From positions 22,948,001 to 23,012,000 of the forward strand of contig AP031358.1 in NCBI GenBank assembly GCA_037833965.1: a stretch of 64,000 nt of DNA. The letters are read 5' to 3'. The notes beneath the pieces are model-generated. The model was not told where the DNA came from, made no database searches, and saw only the letters and a program-made list of their open reading frames with translations. Origin of the DNA: Marchantia polymorpha subsp. ruderalis. Its lineage: Eukaryota; Streptophyta; Marchantiopsida; Marchantiales; Marchantiaceae. Shown one piece after another: positions 59,381-64,000 of this stretch. Within the stretch, counting starts at the first letter, position 1, and every line of letters begins with the position of its first letter. The position numbers and the translations under genes were made by a program.

Positions 59381-61936
59381 ATGTCGAAGGTTCCCCAGCT
59401 GCGAGTGTCTCCACTCAGGGTGCCGCAGATCGGTCTACGCGCATTTCAAGATGTGCTGCTGAGGCTGAAGCTCGATTTTCTCCTATGGGGGTGGAACTGG
59501 ACATGTCCGGAGATGGTGCGCGAGTATCTGCAGGAGAGACACAAGCCTTCTCGCGGATTCCGCCCACACCCAGAGAGATGGGACATTTGCAACTGGGCGC
59601 AGGTGTTGGGCAGGTGTGCCGGCGAGGAAGGGGATCTCCTCTTCGAGGCCGATAGCGTGAAGGTGTCCCAGGAGGAAGAAGTCTCTTACAATGAGCTCTT
59701 CAAAGTTGCCAGACATCCCAAGAACGGTTTCCGGACCCGGGATTACAAGGATCGATTGCGGAGAAATGTCGCGACGGCATTGCTGCAGATATTGCAGCCG
59801 ACCAAGACCGCTTACATGCATGGTTGGCAGGTAGAGTTTGTGGAGCTAGTGTTGTCAGGAGCTCCGGTGCATTGGGCACGGCTCCTGTGGAAGGTGACGC
59901 GCCAACATGCGCAAGAAGAGAAGGGAGGAACCCTCAATCATCTATCGCCTTACTTAATCGTGTTTTACCGGGCGATGGGATGTTTGACAAATGCTGAGAA
60001 AACACGGTTTCCACAGCTGACCCGGACTTATCCAAGTAGATATTCAAGGGAGGCCGAAGTAGACACGGATCCGGACGAGGAACCTGCCAGTACGCCTCCG
60101 GCTCCGGCTCCAGCAAGAGCAGCAGAAGAACGTCAAAGTGAGCGCATTCCGCGAAAGCGGAAGTGGGATGAGAGACCTGAGGACAGGCAGCCGGAAGTGC
60201 CAGTTGCGCCGACTCGTGGTCGGCCCACCCCCGAGCCTCACAGTCGACCAAAACAGAGGGCACGCAAAATGCCAACTGGTACTAAGGAGACCGGGCGAAC
60301 TCCGACCCGGCGGAATCTCACACAGGAAGAGATAATCGCTCAGATTCTAGGAAAGACGGCAGATACCTCTGCACAGAAGGCACCACGGCCTTCGGGAGGA
60401 GATGGACGGACTGACAGTCGGCCGACTGCGAGTCGGATGACTGAAGGCCGACAAGCGGAAGGAAGGCCAACTAAACGGCGCGTTGAACCGGACAGCAGGC
60501 CGGAAGCAGAAGAGAGTTTGGCTGACGAGCCAACAATCCTCAGAGGGTCGTCTTCGGCGGAAGGCACTTCTGGAAGAACGCCACCAGCAAGCAGGCCAAG
60601 TGGAGTCAAGACGCGCAGGGTGTATCCGACTCCCAGTCGGACAACTGCTGGTCGGCCGACTGCGAGTTGGACAACAGAGAGTCAGCCGGATTCGCCGACT
60701 GCGAGACGGATGGGGCCAACGACCAGTGTGCGGACGCCTTCGGCGGACGCACCTTCAGCAAGGACACCTTCCGCGCAGATTGCGCCGGAAGGACAGGCAG
60801 CAGAAGCGGGCGGTTCAAGAGTGACAAAAGTCACTGCGGCGTCGACCCCTTCAGAAACCGAAGATCGAGCCGGAACAGGGGCTCAAGCAGTGGGATCTCC
60901 CACTGCCCTGGATATTTTAGCAGGCAGTGGAGCAGCAGTCGCAGCGGAAGCTGCTGCGCGCCACAGTTCCAGGGAGTCGCCAAGGGATTCGGTGGCGACT
61001 GAAATCCTCGAGACTGAGGATGATACGAGCTCGGAAGAGCAGGAAGCGGATTCGGTGCAGAAAACGCCAACAGGGGTGCTGTGCGAACAGATAGTTCCAC
61101 TCCTGCAATATCTGGATCGCAAGACATCCAAATACGCAAGTGCCTTAAAACCGCAGTCTTATGTGGAGACTATCAGGCGAAGGACGAGGAGCAAGGTGGC
61201 AAAGTGGGCCTCTAGTTGCCAAGTATATGTGGATAGGAACACCGCCCTCCGACAACACCTGGCGGTCACCCAGAAGCTATACCAAGCCTTGCAGCAGCAG
61301 AAGGAGGATGCGGCGACGAAAAGACAGGCGGATGCCGAACTAATACGGGCAAAGATCGAGTCGGAATTGCAGGAGGAGCGGAGACAGAACCAAGTCCTAG
61401 CAGCCGAGCTTGCGCGCCAGACGCGCGCCTTAGAAGAAAGTCAAAGAGCCCGCAAGGAGGATGAGGAGTTGTTGTGCAACTTGCAATCCGAGTGCTCGGA
61501 TTTGAGGGCACAACGTGCGGGATTAGAAATGCAGCTGGCAGAGGTGGAGAGCAGCTGCAGGGCGCGAGGAGAGTTGGCGGCACAGGTGACTCGTTGTCTA
61601 AAAGGATACGCCCATTGGGAGGTGGCAGCTCAAGAGAGGATTACACTCAGGGAGTTCGAGCTTCGGGCGGCGGCATTGACGGAGGGTGACAGTCGGAGTC
61701 GGCGGCGAGTGGCGAGAAAATTAGAAACCTTCTTGTCGGGTGCGCGCGACACTATGGCGCACTTGCAGTCGGAAGTCACCACAGCGCTCCGACGCCTGGG
61801 GTTACGCAGCCGGTCGGAAGACTGGCAAGGTAGAGACAGTAAGCGGAGCAGTCCGGCGCGCAGGAGGCGCAGCACCGGATCTGCTGAGTGCAGTAGAGTA
61901 GTTTGGTTTCGCGCAGATGCTGCGAGTGGTAGATAG
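59381..61936 (+). CDS. Uncharacterised 851-aa element ORF: globular N-terminus, disordered middle, coiled coil
   Basis: Intact. Residues 1-235 form a conserved globular part shared with the B ORF (LLRLKLDFLLWGWNWTCPEM, WDICNWAQVLGRCAGEEGDL, NGFRTRDYKDRLRRNVATAL, SGAPVHWARLLWKVTRQHAQ, KGGTLNHLSPYLIVFYRAMG). The end of it recalls the putative plant transposon protein domain found in plant retroelements (weak, by eye). Residues 240-560 are Pro/Thr/Ser/Arg-rich and repetitive. Residues about 620-830 are a long coiled coil (LQEERRQNQVLAAELARQTR, ALEESQRARKEDEEL). No reverse transcriptase, integrase, protease or zinc knuckle is seen. ATG 59381 is chosen because the B ORF aligns from the same place; 59363 is an in-frame alternative. 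It may be an accessory or structural protein of the element. Confidence 0.8.
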   Translation: MSKVPQLRVSPLRVPQIGLRAFQDVLLRLKLDFLLWGWNWTCPEMVREYLQERHKPSRGFRPHPERWDICNWAQVLGRCAGEEGDLLFEADSVKVSQEEEVSYNELFKVARHPKNGFRTRDYKDRLRRNVATALLQILQPTKTAYMHGWQVEFVELVLSGAPVHWARLLWKVTRQHAQEEKGGTLNHLSPYLIVFYRAMGCLTNAEKTRFPQLTRTYPSRYSREAEVDTDPDEEPASTPPAPAPARAAEERQSERIPRKRKWDERPEDRQPEVPVAPTRGRPTPEPHSRPKQRARKMPTGTKETGRTPTRRNLTQEEIIAQILGKTADTSAQKAPRPSGGDGRTDSRPTASRMTEGRQAEGRPTKRRVEPDSRPEAEESLADEPTILRGSSSAEGTSGRTPPASRPSGVKTRRVYPTPSRTTAGRPTASWTTESQPDSPTARRMGPTTSVRTPSADAPSARTPSAQIAPEGQAAEAGGSRVTKVTAASTPSETEDRAGTGAQAVGSPTALDILAGSGAAVAAEAAARHSSRESPRDSVATEILETEDDTSSEEQEADSVQKTPTGVLCEQIVPLLQYLDRKTSKYASALKPQSYVETIRRRTRSKVAKWASSCQVYVDRNTALRQHLAVTQKLYQALQQQKEDAATKRQADAELIRAKIESELQEERRQNQVLAAELARQTRALEESQRARKEDEELLCNLQSECSDLRAQRAGLEMQLAEVESSCRARGELAAQVTRCLKGYAHWEVAAQERITLREFELRAAALTEGDSRSRRRVARKLETFLSGARDTMAHLQSEVTTALRRLGLRSRSEDWQGRDSKRSSPARRRRSTGSAECSRVVWFRADAASGR

Positions 61937-61969
61937 GATAGCGTAGTGCTAGTTAGGATCTTTTGAGAG

Positions 61970-61976
61970 TATAAAG
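61970..61976 (+). promoter_or_regulatory. Putative LTR TATA box (A2), 34 bp after the ORF
   Basis: TATAAAGTAGATCAAGGCG follows the ORF stop. The same block occurs in D (25527) and, on the minus strand, in A (51942-51948). If it drives element transcription, the ORF lies in U3 and needs its own upstream promoter. Confidence 0.5.
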
Positions 61977-62383
61977 TAGATCAAGGCGTTTTGCCTTGGG
62001 ACTCTTCCAGTTTTGGAAGTGCAGATCAGGAACTCACTTTCTTGGCGTGTTTGTGCATTTTGGTCCTGGCACCACGTAGAGAAGCTGTAGCATAGCGAAG
62101 TTACCGTATGTTGTAGTTGAAGGCCTTCGGCTGAATGTTCAGAGCTTGTGAGCACAAAATTGTGCTCACATGTCTTTTTTTAACCTTGTGAGAGTTAAAG
62201 TTTTAGATTTAAGCTCTTGCAAAATTATGCTCGGAGTTTTCTGGAAGTTTTGGTAAGATTAGGAGTTGGTGTAATAGCTAGTAGGCAAAGGTCCGGAACA
62301 GGGCTTTCAGGGCAGGGTCTCCGGCGAAGAGTCTTCGGTGAAGTTCCTTCGGGGAAAGGCCTTCGGCGAAACAGTGAAACCCT

Positions 62384-62502
62384 CATAACGTTTTCAATGT
62401 GTGACTCCTTGACTTAGTTAGTGACTCCTTGGAAAGAGCTCGCAACGCTCGTTCCAACGAGACCAAGAATTCTTCAAACAGATGAGGAATCACTGAGTTG
62501 TG
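62384..62502 (+). repeat. 119-bp conserved module, copy 6 (in C)
   Basis: Outer arms are CATAAC and GAGTTGTG. Inner stem is CTCCTTGGAA (62425-62434) with TTCCAACGAG (62452-62461). Confidence 0.85.
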
Positions 62503-62750
62503 AGTGTCGGAAGTTACTGATGGGAAGGGTTGAGGCAAGTCCGGCTGCGAACGTCTTCGGCTCCGGACGTCTCCGGCTGCGAACGTCTCCGGCTGCGAAC
62601 GTCTTCGGCTCCGGACGTCTCCGGCTGCGAACATCTCCGGCTTCGGACGACTTCGCGACAACTGCGAGCAGGCCTTCGGCGAACTCGGGGTCGGCGAACT
62701 CCGAGCCGGTGAACATCGTGCAAGGGCCATCGGCGAAACAGTAAACTCGG

Positions 62751-62869
62751 CATATCTTTTTCATTTGTTAACGGTTTGATTTGATTAGGGTCCTGTTGGA
62801 AAGAGCTCGCGACGCTCGTTCCAACGAGACCAAGAACTCTTAAAACGGATAAGGCGTCACTGAGTTATG
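62751..62869 (+). repeat. 119-bp conserved module, copy 7 (in C)
   Basis: Outer arms are CATATC and GAGTTATG. Inner stem is CCTGTTGGAA (62792-62801) with TTCCAACGAG (62819-62828). Confidence 0.85.
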
Positions 62870-63005
62870 AGCGTCGAAAGCAGCGGATAGGGTAGGACAA
62901 CATCGAACCGGAAGACATCAAACCGGAAGACATCGAACCGGCGAACATCGTGCCGGCGCCTTCGGTGATAACAGGTAACAGGCCTTTGGCGAAGGGTAAA
63001 ACAGG

Positions 63006-63124
63006 CATAACTTTCTCAATTCATAACGGTTTGACCCAGTTAGGGTCTCGTTGGAAAGAGCTCGACCTGGTCGTTCCAACGAGCCCACGAACTTGTGAAA
63101 CGGAGCTAGGATCTGTGAGTTATG
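63006..63124 (+). repeat. 119-bp conserved module, copy 8 (in C)
   Basis: Outer arms are CATAACT and AGTTATG. Inner stem is CTCGTTGGAA (63047-63056) with TTCCAACGAG (63074-63083), fully paired. Confidence 0.85.
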
Positions 63125-63539
63125 GGTGTCGGGAGTGACTGTTATGGATAAGCAAAGGTGTGGTCGTGCGTCTTTGGCGGGTGGATGCCTTCGGCGGTGC
63201 GCGGAAGAGGATTCCCTCCGGCGGTGATCGGGTGGTCAGGAATGTAGAATGTGCAGGTGTGGCAGCGGCGGCGGCGTAAAGTCAAGTGGGGAAGGCAAGA
63301 CGACGGTGCATGTAGTCGTGCAAGGGGAGTAGGCAGCTACCCATCTTTGCGAGTGTTGCATTTCAGGTGGGCTGTGTGTGTCTCGGCCTTGAACTTCGAA
63401 GTGGGGAGTTCGGCCTGGGAACGGAGAGCTGGTGGTGTGCGTGTGTGGAGACGGAAGTGGTGAGAATTAGGAGGGGAGTGTGGAGAGTTCGAAGTAGGAG
63501 GAAGCAAACTCTCGTGGGTGGAGAGTCGTATTAGAGAGT

Positions 63540-63790
63540 GAAATTTGAGTGGGATCTGAGATTGAAGTGTAACATCTGTGAGTGGGATCTGAGATCAGAG
63601 TGGAAGATCTGAGAATGGGAGCTGAGAGTGAAGTGAAATCCGAGACTGAGATCTGACAGTCGGAATCTGAATTTGACACTGAAAAGGCAAAGTTGAATCT
63701 GAGAGAGGAATCTGGTGGGGTCTGAAGGTGGAAGCTGAGAAATCGACACTGAGGTCTGAGTAGGAATTGGGAGTGGGACAGGGATCTAGG
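63540..63790 (+). repeat. GATCTGAGA-rich tract in element C
   Basis: Irregular repeats of GTGGGATCTGAGA and GGAATCTGA-like units with spacing of about 20-35 bp. The long minus-strand ORFs here come from the repeat composition. Confidence 0.7.
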
Positions 63791-64000
63791 ATAGACCACA
63801 GCGGCTGTGGTGTTGAAACAGTCACCCAGAGTTGAGTTAGATCTTTATGTAACAAAGAGTTTGTCTGCTGCCCTTGTGGAGATAGTAGACAGCAAGTTAT
63901 CATTTTCCGTTCTGGATAAATTGTCTGTGAACGAGCAAGTGTTTATGATCTCGTTGTCTTGGATACACTTTGAGCACATGGCTTGCAATCAGAGAAGTTA

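Larger units (their letters stand above)
58023..62146 (+). mobile_element. LTR-like element 'A2', 5' 4.1 kb
   Basis: Starts TGTGGTAACACAC inside the B ORF (left flank GGAAG). It is nearly identical in order to element A but in plus orientation, so A and A2 form an inverted repeat of about 4.1 kb around a 2.1-kb spacer. It stops at ..TTCAGAGCT (62146), where intact copies continue AGTACCC or AGCACCC; element C begins there. The rest should lie beyond the window. Confidence 0.85.
62147..64000 (+). mobile_element. LTR-like element 'C', left part, running off the window
   Basis: Starts TGTGAGCAC, a small palindrome (TGTGAGCAC-AAAATT-GTGCTCACA), exactly where A2 is broken; a GAGCT target duplication is predicted. 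It holds three 119-bp modules, minisatellites at 62530-62650 (GGCTGCGAACGTCTCC units) and 62895-62955 (ACATCGAACCGGAAG units), and a GATCTGAGA-rich tract at 63540-63790. No gene is supported. Its end is not in the window, so calling it an LTR is an inference from its start and shared modules. Confidence 0.6.

Noticed and set aside
62147..62170. Short palindrome as a stand-alone fold-back
   Set aside because: It stands exactly where A2 is broken and begins TG, with LTR-like sequence and 119-bp modules following, so an element terminus is more likely.
1..64000. CRISPR arrays, bacterial operons, insertion sequences and complete tRNA or rRNA genes
   Set aside because: None seen. Repeats are minisatellites or LTR-related, and the only RNA gene trace is the LSU fragment at 20783-20874. 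tRNA genes were judged by eye only and could be missed.

Overview
The window is nuclear DNA of a land plant, most likely a bryophyte and probably a liverwort. The evidence is a set of spliced plant housekeeping genes (VPS53, a BIG-type ARF-GEF, a plastid atypical SDR), plant AMT2 and ABC1K remnants, and a microbial-type terpene synthase-like gene, a class known from non-seed plants. The species is inferred, not proven.

Layout. 1-822: 3' end of VPS53 (+). 2494-4949: nine-exon plastid Rossmann-fold (SDR) gene (+). 7370-16131: eleven-exon BIG Sec7 gene, reconstructed to 1796 aa (+). 16-23 kb: AT-rich gene-poor DNA with an LTR remnant, an organellar LSU rRNA fragment, a decayed coding remnant and a 170-bp-arm inverted repeat. 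23.9-28.5 kb: tandemly duplicated AMT2 pseudogene (-), one copy split by a 2.4-kb solo LTR with an exact 5-bp target duplication. 29.3-30 kb: two-RRM pseudogene. 33-38.1 kb: two intronless, divergent 14-3-3 genes. 38.7-43.7 kb: a duplicated cysteine-rich mini-exon locus bracketing a terpene synthase-like gene. 43.9-48.6 kb: a block of gene fragments that look ascomycete-derived (F-box, DUF8004-like, an unidentified fragment, coronin), with 49- and 52-bp introns, frameshifts and palindromic fold-backs. 49.4-50.4 kb: ABC1K pseudogene (-). 50.4-64 kb: a nest of LTR-like elements.

The nest can be read as a chronology. Element B landed in the ABC1K pseudogene. A 4.87-kb element A (minus) landed in B with the target duplication GGCGC. 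A second copy, A2 (plus), landed inside B's ORF. Element C then landed in A2. A and A2 carry one long ORF (851 aa, intact in A2) with an N-terminal globular domain shared with B, a disordered middle and a C-terminal coiled coil. The ORF lies upstream of the element's own TATA box, so it would sit in the U3 part of a giant LTR.

The most striking unexplained signal is a module of about 119 bp that occurs eight times in elements A, A2, B, C and D. Length and internal offsets are fixed, and it has an outer CATAAC/GTTATG stem and an inner 10-bp stem with one covarying base pair.

All gene models come from reading the sequence by eye. Family assignments rest on recalled motifs, not on database searches.
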